In this document: piece by piece, positions 28,785 to 38,752 of the stretch | Numbering within the stretch: the stretch's first letter is position 1 | How the letters are laid out: the number at the start of each line of letters is the position of its first letter | Source of the DNA: Agrocybe praecox | Taxonomy: Eukaryota; Basidiomycota; Agaricomycetes; Agaricales; Agrocybaceae | NCBI GenBank assembly: GCA_964017145.1 | Contig: OZ024852.1 | Location: forward strand, 1-64,000 | Direction of reading: 5' to 3' | DNA: 64,000 nt | Position numbers and translations under genes: made by a program | The notes under the pieces: generated by a model | Told to the model about the DNA's origin: nothing | What the model saw: only the letters and a program-made list of their open reading frames with translations | The model's database searches: none

Positions 28785-30816
28785 TTAAGCAGGGGGGGCG
28801 CTTGCGTCATCATTCGCAACGACTGGCTCCATGACCACGTCCTCTTCCGCCCGAGGAACCTCTATAACCAAGTCATCCTGATCCGCAGGCAACCCGGCGG
28901 TGCTAGCAGAGGTATTGACGATGGTAGAAGGTGCGTCAACGGGGATGTGGAAGAAGGGGAGAGACGAGTCGAGCAGGGTGCGAAGACGAGGTGGAAAGCG
29001 AGCCTTGATCGCATCAGGCATGCGGCGAAGAAGAAGTTCGAGCGTTTGGATACGGTCGTCCGCGTCGGAAGGAGGAAAGTTCAGTGCAGAGAGTTGACGG
29101 CAGAACGCCTGAAAGACGTGCACGTCCTCGAAAGCGGAGCGGATGATAGCGCCGGGACCTTCTGGGAAAAGAACGACCGTGTCACGAATGAACTGCTGCA
29201 TTTGGATCTCGAGATCGATGGATATGGCCTGCTGGGACCTAAAGAGGTCCAAGAGGCGACGTTCCTGTTCGCGAGATTCGCGGGCACGCTCGACAAGGTC
29301 CTTGAGATCTAAAAAGAAGACGTTTAGTAATAGATTTTTGAGAAAGACAAAGAAATATGGGACTTACGATGAATGGAAAAAGTACCGCGCTCGTAGGCAG
29401 CGTTGCGGTGAGCGAGTCGGACTGTGTCCTCCGCCTTGTGATCACAGCACGTAATGTGGCGGGTGTCACAAGTACCGCAGAGTTGTCCGAAGACGGCAGG
29501 GGTACATTCAAGGAGTTGACCAACGCACACGCTGCATTCCGTTGCATGCTATGAAAAGAAACGTTTAGCATAAAGGAAAAAGATTGCGGAAGCAGAGACT
29601 TACAGGTTCGACGTGCGGAGTGAACCCTAGGACGTCGTCCCATCGAATGACGGACGACAGGGGAGCAGAATAGGCGGAAAGGTTGGCGGCACGCTGCTCA
29701 GCGGCTGCCTTCTTGCCCGACTAAGAAATAAAAAGTCAGCTCATAAGGAGCAAGGACTGGAAAAATAAAATAAAATAGAAAACATACCTTATGAGTCGTA
29801 TGGGGCTCAGTCTTGACGAAGTCCTGAGTAGCCTTGATACTACCTCGTTTGGGACGCTTCGCGGAGGGGTCGTCGTCGGCCACTTCCGAGGAAGTGTGGA
29901 CGCGTTTGTTGCGAAGAGTGCCAATACGAGAAGGTGGTGGAAGCAAGACTTCCGAGACGAGCTTTCGAGTAGAAGAGCGAGTGGAATGAACGGGCGTGAG
30001 AGTCGCGATAGAAGGGAGAAGAGAGCCACTAACTTCGACACCATCGGAGCTGGGAGCAGGGACAGGCGTCGCGCCGTCCTCCGATACCCCCTCGAGCTCG
30101 TCGATGTCCGGCTGGACTAGAGGTGCGTCTTCGTCCTCGGAACTGGAATCGACGACGTGCGTTGCAGCTTTCGAAGAGGATGGACGCTCGGGCTTAGGGC
30201 GCGGGTTTTTGGACGAGGTTTTCTTCGCACCCTTCGCGTTCTTCGTGTTCTTCGTGTTCTTCGCGTTCTTCGCGTTCCTTGTTGCAATCTGCTTTTGAAT
30301 CTTGGCATACTGGTTCAAGAATTCATCGGCGTCGGATCCAACGTCGCACTGGTTCCATAATTCGGCAGTCGTGGCCAGAGAGGGGGTACCGTTAACGTAG
30401 AATTCGTCGAAAACCTCCACTACTGGTTCCGATGGAGGACAAAACATGAGACAAAGAGTCGCCACAGTAGCCCATCGAAGGCGAAACCGGCATAGGAGCT
30501 TATGAGCTTCGGGACGAGTCCAAGAACCGCTCTAAGGATGAGGGCGGTGTAAGGACATGGTAACATAAGAAAAAGAATGGAAGGGACGTACGATGTGGGG
30601 TTGCATGGCCTCTAGCACAGGGACCGCATACCCGGCGATGGTCAAAGCCCTTTGTTTTGAACGGACCGAGGCAAGGAAAGGCTTCACAAGGTCGTTCAGA
30701 GTATCAAACTCGGATTTGAGAAGCAAGTAGGCCTTCTCGGCGTCGAGAGAAGACAAGGAGTCAACGTCGTACTCGATAAAGCCGGCCGGGTACGAGGCCT
30801 TACCAAAGGTAGACAT
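28785..30816 (-). CDS. Antisense gene A: Zn2Cys6-spaced cysteine cluster protein, 596 aa
   Basis: Five minus-strand exons join in phase: 30816-30592, 30531-29788, 29720-29604, 29548-29368 and 29308-28785, with GT-AG introns of 60, 67, 55 and 59 nt. The N-terminal 75 residues are helical. The long exon 2 has Lys/Asn/Ala repeats (A-K-N-T-K-N-T-K-N), an acidic Ser patch (SSSEDED) and a nuclear-signal-like KRPKRGS. Exon 4 encodes C367, C370, C377, C386, C389 and C396: C-x2-C-x6-C-x8-C-x2-C-x6-C, exactly the spacing of the fungal GAL4-type Zn2Cys6 cluster. The usual basic residues in the first x6 loop are missing (VGQLLE), so DNA binding is uncertain. A charged helix rich in R, E, Q and L follows, as in dimerising zinc-cluster proteins, and the tail is acidic. 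I infer a nuclear, possibly regulatory, protein; it is not part of standard Gypsy elements. Confidence 0.75.
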
Positions 30817-30872
30817 AGGGATAAAGGGAAGGAAAGAAAAGGGGGACTTAGCGAATAAACCCTACCAGACCT

Positions 30873-30899
30873 CCTTATATCCTAGGGGAAAATCGACCC
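30873..30899 (-). promoter_or_regulatory. Gene A promoter: GGGTCGATTTTC/CCTAGG element and TATA box
   Basis: On the minus strand GGGTCGATTTTC and CCTAGG (30899-30881) are followed by ATATAAGG (30880-30873), about 57 nt upstream of the gene A ATG. Confidence 0.55.
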
Positions 30900-31171
30900 T
30901 GAACCAGAAGCGATTACGACGTGACTCGTATCAAACTTCTCAAGAGTTTATTTCGTTATTCGCAAAGGCCTTAAGGCGCGGAGAACTCGAAACTAAAAAT
31001 AGCATGAGCTTGTAATTAATAAAGAAAAGCTTACAAGTAATATGGCTAAGTCCGATAGTAAAAGACCTGTCAAAGAGAAAGATAAGACGAGAGTTTTTAT
31101 CTGATAGGCAAGCAAAAACCAGAAAACGGCAGAGGCCTAACTCGAAGTATGACTGAGGACAGTCCGAATTA
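30900..31171. other. Spacer between gene A promoter and polypurine tract
   Basis: Noncoding; nothing further recognised. Confidence 0.4.
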
Positions 31172-31186
31172 TAAGTTGGGGGGAGA
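31172..31186 (+). other. Terminal polypurine tract
   Basis: TAAGTTGGGGGGAGA directly abuts the 3' LTR, the expected position of the plus-strand primer of an LTR element. Confidence 0.85.
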
Positions 31187-32936
31187 TGATACGACTGGTG
31201 TTCGGCTGTGACTGAACTGTAACCAAGTATCTATCCTACTTAATTTTCGGCATAATAAACACGTTTATTATTAAGTCTACATAAGTACAGAGCGAGGATA
31301 GCTACATGTTTGGCTAGGGGAAACCATTCTACGAACCCTAGGACGAACCTTACGAATGCTAGAGTTAGTTATAGTAGTTCCTCGGAAATGCGTGGAACGC
31401 TTTAACAGCGATGCAGCAGGATCGAAGGCTCCTAGGATAATATTCAACCATCAGGAATGTAAGCTAGAGCCTGCTGATAATAAGCTTAAACGGCGCTATA
31501 GCCACTTATTATTACGCAGTGCGCGATGCGTCCACATCTACCTAATATGGAAAACGGAAAGTTCCCACCATATGAAAGTACATGTAAACTACTGCCAACG
31601 TTCCTAGGAACGCTAACTCAAGGCGGTAGGACTGATCCTAGCATTAACAAAGTACATTACTGGTCCCTAGGAACATAGTGGGCACTATGCAAACGACGAG
31701 ACAAGCACTAGTAATGTCAATTAGGACTTGCCGACGTCTGCTCGAGTCAGATTGCTGATAAACCTAAAAGGAGAAGCTCCTAGGAACGCTTACACATGGT
31801 CTTAAGACCCTCGGATATGCGCAGTTACCTTAAACGGCAGTTGTGGAGCCGAGGATTATAGATCCATACGATACCACGGTACTCCGATGCTTCGGACCCT
31901 ACGACGTCGATCAATGATCGTCGGCTAATGCGAATAAGCGCCCTCGGAGCGTCATGCTCGAGTCAGCGACTTGCCCAACCATACGAACCCTTCCGAGGGT
32001 ATACAAAAACACGCATGGTACCTACTGGTTGCTTATGCATCGAGTGGAGCTACCTAGCGTTAACCAATAATATTATTTCCTGTATTTTCCGAGCATTTCC
32101 GATCCGCTCCAAGTATTCCTGTATTTTCCGAAACCTAGCAGTATATAAGCAGCCTGTAAATTACCGTAGCACCCCAGATAAACTAGAACCCAGTTGTCCA
32201 CATTCGAGGAACGCGCATTGAGTTGCAAACTCCTAGGATCGACCTTTGGTACCTAATAAATCTCCGCGAGAGTTGGTTTTATTGAACAGACTACCTACCG
32301 TGTCATTTGAGCATCTTGGCGTTAGTTGAGCGACTTGAGTTAACTTGCAGAGTTCTCGAGGAACCTAAATAAACGTATTGGGATAAAGTTTCCTCTGTCT
32401 TAAGTGACATAAAGCTTAATACCCGCCTAAGTGGCAAGAATTGTCTAAGTGACGCCTAAGTGGCCCGTTCCTAGGGATAAGTTCCCTGCCTAAGTGGCAA
32501 ATTGTCTAAGTGACGCCTAAGTGGCCCGTTCCAAGGGATAAGTTCCCTGCCTAAGTGGCAAATAGTCTAAGTGACGCCTAAGTGGCCCGTTTAGGATTGA
32601 GTCCCCTTTCTAAGTGATTAAAAGACTTTGGATTAAGTATCCAGCCTAAGTGGCGAACTACCTACACACTACATCTTGTGGAAACACATTAAATCTACGT
32701 TTACACTTTCCGAGGAACTTCGCTTTGTGCGTAAGCTACTCAAACACTTGTGATCTTCGATCCTAGGAAACGTTCTGTTGCATTAGAGAGCGTATCTTTA
32801 GAGAGAAAACATAATCAACGACGCGTATCGCGTATCCCTCCCACGAAAGAACTAATCACATTGATTGGGTTTTGTTTCGGAGTATATACAAAGTACAAAT
32901 CGTACATACACACTCAACCCCGCAGCAAGCACCTTA
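31187..32936 (+). repeat. 3' long terminal repeat
   Basis: 1750 bp; every part I compared with the 5' LTR is identical, including all short frames, the TATA box and the tandem array. Confidence 0.95.
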
Positions 32937-32940
32937 GCGT
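32937..32940. other. Target-site duplication, 3' copy (GCGT)
   Basis: Matches 17057-17060 and marks the end of the element. Confidence 0.8.
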
Positions 32941-33201
32941 CCATAACCATATATAGGTATTTTCAACACCCTAAGAAGACCTGTTCCACTTCGTGTCCAG
33001 GCATTAAGGTGTGTTTTTAACCATGAGGGGTGTTTACCAAAGCTCAGCAATTTTTATAAGGCACTCTATAAGTCAAACATGTATTGAATACAAAAAAATA
33101 TAGATCGTCACTGCCGTATTGCGTACAAAAGAAGCCATTTTCGCGAAAGCCGAGAAAAGTAAAATATCACGCTAAAAGTAGAAACTTGAACGGAATCGGT
33201 T

Positions 33202-33837
33202 CTAGTCGCTAAGCCAGACGTCTGAGTCACTGGGAGTAAGATATCCAGTGTCATCTCCATTGTCGTCTGACCCCGATTCTCGAAGGTCCGCTATAAGATA
33301 AATATCATCATCTGTGTTATCTTCCGATTCCGTATAATCAGACGAGTCGCTGTCGTCTTGTGAGCTCTCCCTAATCTGGCGTGGTCTTCGTTGGTGCTCG
33401 ATAGCAAGAGGCTGGTAGCGTGGAGGAATAGTGTTGGAATTCAGACCAAGTCGACGATGCAGCCTTGGAATGAGGTCTTCAATTCCGTCGAAATCGTCAT
33501 CAAAATAACCCCAAGGCCTGTAAATGAGAAATTCGTTGTCTTCGACGTGCTCCCCCTGCCTCCGTGAGCTAAATCGCCAATGAGGGTGTTGACGAGCTCT
33601 ATATACCATGTACCGATCGTTTGGCGGTAATAATCTTTGTAGAAGGGGATCCCCATGTAAGAAGAATCGGCCTCCTACTAGAGTACCCCTCCAGTTCAAG
33701 CGACCACTTCCGAACAGAGGATTCTGAGACGTTCCCTAGCATTAATTCAAAATTTTCAAATTCCATGTGCCACGATGAATGCGAGAACAACGTACATAGT
33801 AGTATATGAAGACATAGACTGTTTGAAAAGATGCCAT
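33202..33837 (-). CDS. Small protein with acidic Ser/Asp tail, paralogue B
   Basis: Minus-strand exons 33837-33796 (14 codons) and 33735-33202 flank a 60-nt GT-AG intron and encode 191 residues. The layout is the same as at 4795-5384 on the plus strand, and the cores align well: GRL-x-WRGTL-x2-GRFFL, RYMVYRARQ-x-PHWRFSS, YRP-x-GY, LIPRLHRRLGL and TIPPRYQ. The C-terminal 80 residues are an Asp/Ser/Glu tail, longer than in paralogue A. It lies 265 bp beyond the retrotransposon. Function unknown; conservation of both copies without stops argues that the family is real and under selection. Confidence 0.7.
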
Positions 33838-35289
33838 GATGAGTGCTTTCCGAAGAGTATCTGGATATTTGGATAATGTATTTTGGGGTGTAGAGGGGGG
33901 GGGGAGGCGGAAACGGAAGGCTTATATATAAAATCACAAACACAATTTGAGTTCCAGTAAATAATGGTTATTTGATACCATCACAGCCTTATAGAGTACA
34001 TATTACGGACGCTTCACATGTTCTTGCTCGAAGTAATTGCTGTACTAAGCTTTTATTGCTGGTTTCAAAGTCGGTACTGATGGTTGTATTAAACCATCTC
34101 CTCCCAATCTTGGTCCCTGTAAGCGACAGTTTAGCAAGACCTTTGATCACCAATACCTGGTTCATGGTACCTGTCCTATTTTTGGACACCTGTCTCTCAA
34201 GAATTGCGGGGGCTGGAAATCTTGGCAATATGGAAATGATCTGATTGAATAGAAGAATGAATGTATTTTAACACAAAGCCCTATTATTTTGTGTGGCATA
34301 CTGGCAAGTAATTGATCATTTTCTCTTCGCGGAGGAATAAAGACGGAACATCAGACTCCGGGCGAGGTGTGAGTGGACTGTTCGGGCAAACAGTGGCTTA
34401 CCACGACTCACGGAGACTGTTTCATCACTGATGTTTCATGAAACAGTAATAAACGTGTACATTGGTGGGCAAAAAGAAATCAGTGAGAAACGCGATATGC
34501 GCCCAACTAAGTATGAAGACCTCTCATCATATGTGACCCTCCTATTAAAGCTGGAATCACAAAATGGCTAGTAGGAGAACTATCTTCGGGGCTCGGACAG
34601 GGGCGACACGGGCGACGACGTGCGTTTCAGAAGCGCATCACGCCAGTCTCGGAATTATCCAAACAAGGGAACTTGGTGTAATTTGGATTCTCGACACATA
34701 TCTTGACCTGTTTCTTAACTTGTACAAGCACCCCCTTTTCAGGATCACTGATATTAGTACATGTAGATAGCTGCCTTCTGAAATGGGTAATATATATCAC
34801 TGAACAGGATGCTTAGTGACAAATTTATGAGCTTACATCAAAGAGAAGAAAAATCAAATACGAGTCTATTCAATCTCGGTGCTCTCCTCTACTATTTGAA
34901 CATATTTTGTGACTATTTCCTGAATATTTCTTATCCGTGATTGTGCTCAAATTCAGGAGACCCAATAGCATGGTACAATCCTTCACATAAGCTCACCTCC
35001 TCGTCTGTTCCAAATTGAAGAAGCTCGGGCTTATCATGCTTTGCTAGCAGAGAGAGAATCTTTCTCTTTTATATCTTGACGAAAATATTTTCACCGTTGA
35101 AGTCTTTAGGATAGTTGTAGAAGTCGATTCGCCGTCCTCCGGGTAGTGAGAGACTTTTCTCCTGTAAGCGGACACTGCGGTGCACCTAATGAATGGCTTT
35201 CCAGGTCTCAGGAGGACCTGGCGTCGGGGTTTTTTTTTTTTTTGCAGAGTACCCTTATTTCGTACTAATCCACATATATACAGACCCTT
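33838..35289. other. Intergenic, no recognisable gene
   Basis: A run of 12 Gs lies near 33892-33905. A minus-strand frame at 33989-34228 and a plus-strand frame at 34564-34770 are protein-like over short stretches but have no supporting splice sites or domain. Confidence 0.4.
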
Positions 35290-35715
35290 AAATAATACTG
35301 GTTTGTTGGGGAGGCGCTACGAGTAGATTCAACAACGAGCGGCTGATGTGCGTGTTGGCCGCAGATCGCGTTCCCACGGTTCATCAGCGCGCAGAATAAG
35401 CGATTTGCGTATTCAGTATCTCCCTTGTTGTACTCGTATGTAGATAGTAGATACAAGCCCTGTGAATGTACATCAAATAAATTTGGTACATAATTGAGGG
35501 TATATAATACATATACACTCCGAAATACGAAAGTCAAACAAAGGTACAACGGTCGGCTTACTGATAATCGGCAAATGCATGCCGCGTATCAAATCAAAGT
35601 GATAAATCAAAAATCAAAAATGTTTCCAATAGAGCTCGCGGATCTCGTGCATGATATGTTGCATTTCAAACGTAATTATTCAAGGAAAGCTCGTATACGC
35701 GTCTTTGCAAGCTGA
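35290..35715 (+). repeat. F-box-like gene remnant, repeat copy 2
   Basis: Direct repeat of 6-380 for about 370 bp. After the shared region an open frame starts at ATG 35621 and encodes 31 residues beginning MFPIELADLVHDML, similar to an F-box N-terminal helix, ending at 35715 where a donor-like GGTAAGTCC follows. Probably the first exon of a decayed F-box-type gene. Confidence 0.5.
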
Positions 35716-36840
35716 AAGGTAAGTCCTGCTTATACATATTTACATATATGCGCACCAACTGTCCTTTCCTCTCGGTTTAGACCGCATATATTCCTTCCGT
35801 GATACCATATGTGAGTTTCCTGTTCATGCGTGTGTGTGCGTGCGCTTGTTGACCAAGATATCCAGATTTTGTAGTATTGCGAGTAAGTACCCTTATTCGG
35901 TTACAGGTAGTTTCTAATTTGTCTTTGCTAACCCGAAATCCCACCCGGATTCTGTATGTAGAGGCTGACATACGGTGTTCTGTGGGCTGTGCCTTATGCT
36001 ATGGCTACAACGTTTTAAGTTTTAAGTACACGTTTAATCCGTAGCCTAGGCATTCCATTGATAGGTTTGGGTTAATTAAGGGAGGTTTGACTGTACTTGG
36101 AAACTGGCTAGTGCATGATTTGCAAGTTCGGAACGATACATTTGTACTATGCTAGGATATTTAATTGCATCAGAATCCGGAACTTGGGGAAGGATATCGA
36201 CAAACTGCCACAGCGCGCAGCCGCCCAGGTTGCTAATGATAGCAATCACATATGGTCTTGGATAACGTTAGGGCAGCTCCCGGCACATGCGTAAGCGACG
36301 CATATTTGCGTATTTCCCTCATACTGCTTATGTGTCACAAGATGTCAGAGCCAAGCCCGATTAGACACCGATTGTGGCAGGCGTTCATGGCGTCGCTGGC
36401 TGCTCCTTCTCGAGTTTTCTAATGTTATACCGCTTTAAAACACTACATATTGTATCTATAGCTTTCTTTAACACAGTATAAGACGTACCTGCCAAAGAAA
36501 TACGAGCACTTTCCAAGGCAGTTCCTAAATTGACAATCACGCCGTTACTCTTCACATGCACAGCCACCTGTACCTGCGGATATGTGAATGCGTCGCTTAC
36601 GCATGTGTCGCGAGCCCCCCTATTTAATTCCGCGTTCTTCAACAGAGTAACTACGGCTGGCTGGCGCTGACCACTATTCACACATATTAGTCGCAGAAAT
36701 TTATTCAACTATGAGTCATCCGAAACTCGGGATTTTAACATGAAACATTTCAATTGGCCACTATTAAATTGTCAAATAGTGGTCGGCGCCTAAGTATGAA
36801 CAATCCCCACGGAACGCGAAAGAGAATAAGAGTCCTTTGC
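35716..36840. other. Intergenic with a 20-bp perfect inverted repeat pair
   Basis: CACATGCGTAAGCGACGCAT at 36284-36303 recurs in reverse complement at 36588-36607. A minus-strand frame at 36385-36708 covers this stretch but lacks an ATG and is not supported as a gene. Confidence 0.5.
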
Positions 36841-38752
36841 TCATCGCTCTTCGACTCCGACGTAGTAAAAGGATGGCCTGCAAACATATGTTTTAGTTGA
36901 TTATGAAACCCCAGCCCACAGTTTGCACATACTTAATTTTTTTGGCCTTTGGATCTGCTTGTGGATCAGCAAGGAACTCCAGGGTGCGTTTTGGAGCCAA
37001 ACGCTCCCGCGTTGATCGTCGTATGCTGTCAACTGGAGGGAATATTTGAATCTCCGGCGATATTATTAAGTCGCTTATATCACCATTGGAGGGGACTCGA
37101 CGTGATGCTCCGACAGGAACTTTTTCTTTCGCAGGGCGACCTCGCTTCTTTGGACCCTTCGCATCTACGACATTCGTATCTTCGTGATGTGGAAGTCTCG
37201 TTATGACCGGTACGTTAGTAACTGCGTCACATAGAATGGGACTTCTGGGGAGGTTAACACTACTGGCCAAGGGGATATGGGGGTCAGGAGAGATCGTGTT
37301 CGCAGTATTTTGGGGTTGGGTAGGATCTTTGCTCCTTTGAAGCTCATGTTCAGGGAATTCGTCGTTTATATCAGTGGCTGTGGGTGTAATTGAGTCAAAT
37401 CGTCCTTGCGACTTAGTATCGGATCGTCTTTCTTCCTGCGAGTAAAATGTAAAAGGTATCGCTGATCGTCTGTCATCAAGGTACTCCGCCAAGTTGGCAA
37501 GCTCACCCCGACGAAGCTGGTCGGGATCCCTGATGGCGTAGGGCACTCCAAAAGAATCGTAGTAAAGATTGGGATCGCGATATATGTCTTCCCATGGAAT
37601 TATAGCTGATTCGCCCTTGGCATATTCTAAAATTCTATTAGTAACGAGTTAAAAATTACATATCTCAAAGAAACATACCCCACAAAGCAGAGAAATAGTA
37701 TTTAAGGACTTGTTTAATTTCAGAAGGTGTCGCTGCGTCATGGTCGAATATAGGAAAGAGAGGTAACCCAGAAGCGTTTTTTATTATACGTGTCGAAAGA
37801 CGGATAGGCTTTTCTACCGCGAGAAAAAGACACCGTTAACTAATGCATGCACAGCTAAACAATAATTACGGACTCACTCGGCAGGATGCCACTCGCGTAC
37901 TGCAGCCACTCTTCGTCGACTTCTCGGTGATCGTTGTATTCATGCTCCATAATTCTGTGTGCGACTCCATCAAAGCCAAGGTTTACTCTATGTTAAAATA
38001 GAAAGACCTAAATGTGCTTGAGTTAATGAACGTAATCATACCTGCCACTGCCCATTTCATTTGTTTCTCCGTCACGAAACGCGTATGTCATAGATATCAA
38101 GAACGAGCCTAGTTTCCCTTCGTAAAGCATTTCCTCCAGTGATTCTCTCGCACGCAGAGAAAATTGTTTTTGACTTCTGAGGAGGAGTAATGTTGTCAAC
38201 TGTCCTCGCCACAATGCGCAAAAAGCAAAATCGTACATGGCCTGATCATCTCCATCCAAATTTGAGATTAAATGGTCTGGTAGGTTGATATCGTTCGGAA
38301 GTCCTGTGAAAGGATTCACATCATGGTTAAACTGCTTTGCGTCCTCAGAACTAGATACCCTCCATTTATTTCGAACGTAACGTAGCTCGTAGTTAGCATA
38401 ACGTTTAACCAGTGCCTATACACAGAGCGTCAATTAATCATTATGAACAAATTTTGAGAAAGAAAAAGAGAAGTACCTCTTGCCATTCCTCAAGGCTGTG
38501 TTTCGACGTGTCCAGGTCTGCAAATTTTTCTAGATTCATCAGGTTTTTTACATATTTCTTCTTCAGGAGTCCAACTGGGCGAAAGTTTCCTTTGTTCTCA
38601 GGATTCACCAGTCGGCATTCTTCTCCAAAGGATGGAAGGCTTGAAGTGAACAGAGCATTCTGTTCAACTGTGAAGGGAAAATGTACTGCTGGGCGCCCCA
38701 TGGTAAAGGTATTGTTCCAACTTGTATCGCAACGACGCTCCAGAAACATCAT
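36841..38752 (-). CDS. AT-hook protein, 449 aa
   Basis: Six minus-strand exons join in phase: 38752-38477, 38415-38042, 37987-37878, 37813-37679, 37626-36933 and 36877-36841; introns are 61, 54, 64, 52 and 55 nt. The start is the first of two adjacent ATGs (block MMFLERRCDTSWNN). The first 300 residues form a folded-looking region with blocks M-Y-D-F-A-F-C-A-L-W-R-G-Q and F-L-I-S-M-T-Y-A-F-R-D-G and many aromatic residues. The C-terminal third is disordered and carries KKRGRPAKEK, an AT-hook-like R-G-R-P core that binds the minor groove of AT-rich DNA, and a basic KAKKIK run. I do not recognise the N-terminal domain. If the last intron is not spliced, the protein would end at 36893 with 450 residues. 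Confidence 0.7.

Larger units (their letters stand above)
17061..32936 (+). mobile_element. 15.9-kb Ty3/Gypsy LTR retrotransposon with three antisense genes
   Basis: Two 1750-bp LTRs (17061-18810, 31187-32936) bound a 12.4-kb interior flanked by a GCGT duplication. Interior order on the plus strand is primer binding site, gag, protease, RT-RNase H-integrase, which is Gypsy order. Between pol and the 3' LTR lie 5.4 kb carrying three genes on the minus strand (25801-27161, 27591-28440, 28785-30816), then a polypurine tract. gag, protease and pol frames are open with intact catalytic motifs, and the LTRs show no difference that I could find, so the insertion is very young and possibly active. 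The integrase end has a GPY/F-like module and no chromodomain. Terminal bases are TG...TA rather than TG...CA, which is unusual. Confidence 0.95.
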
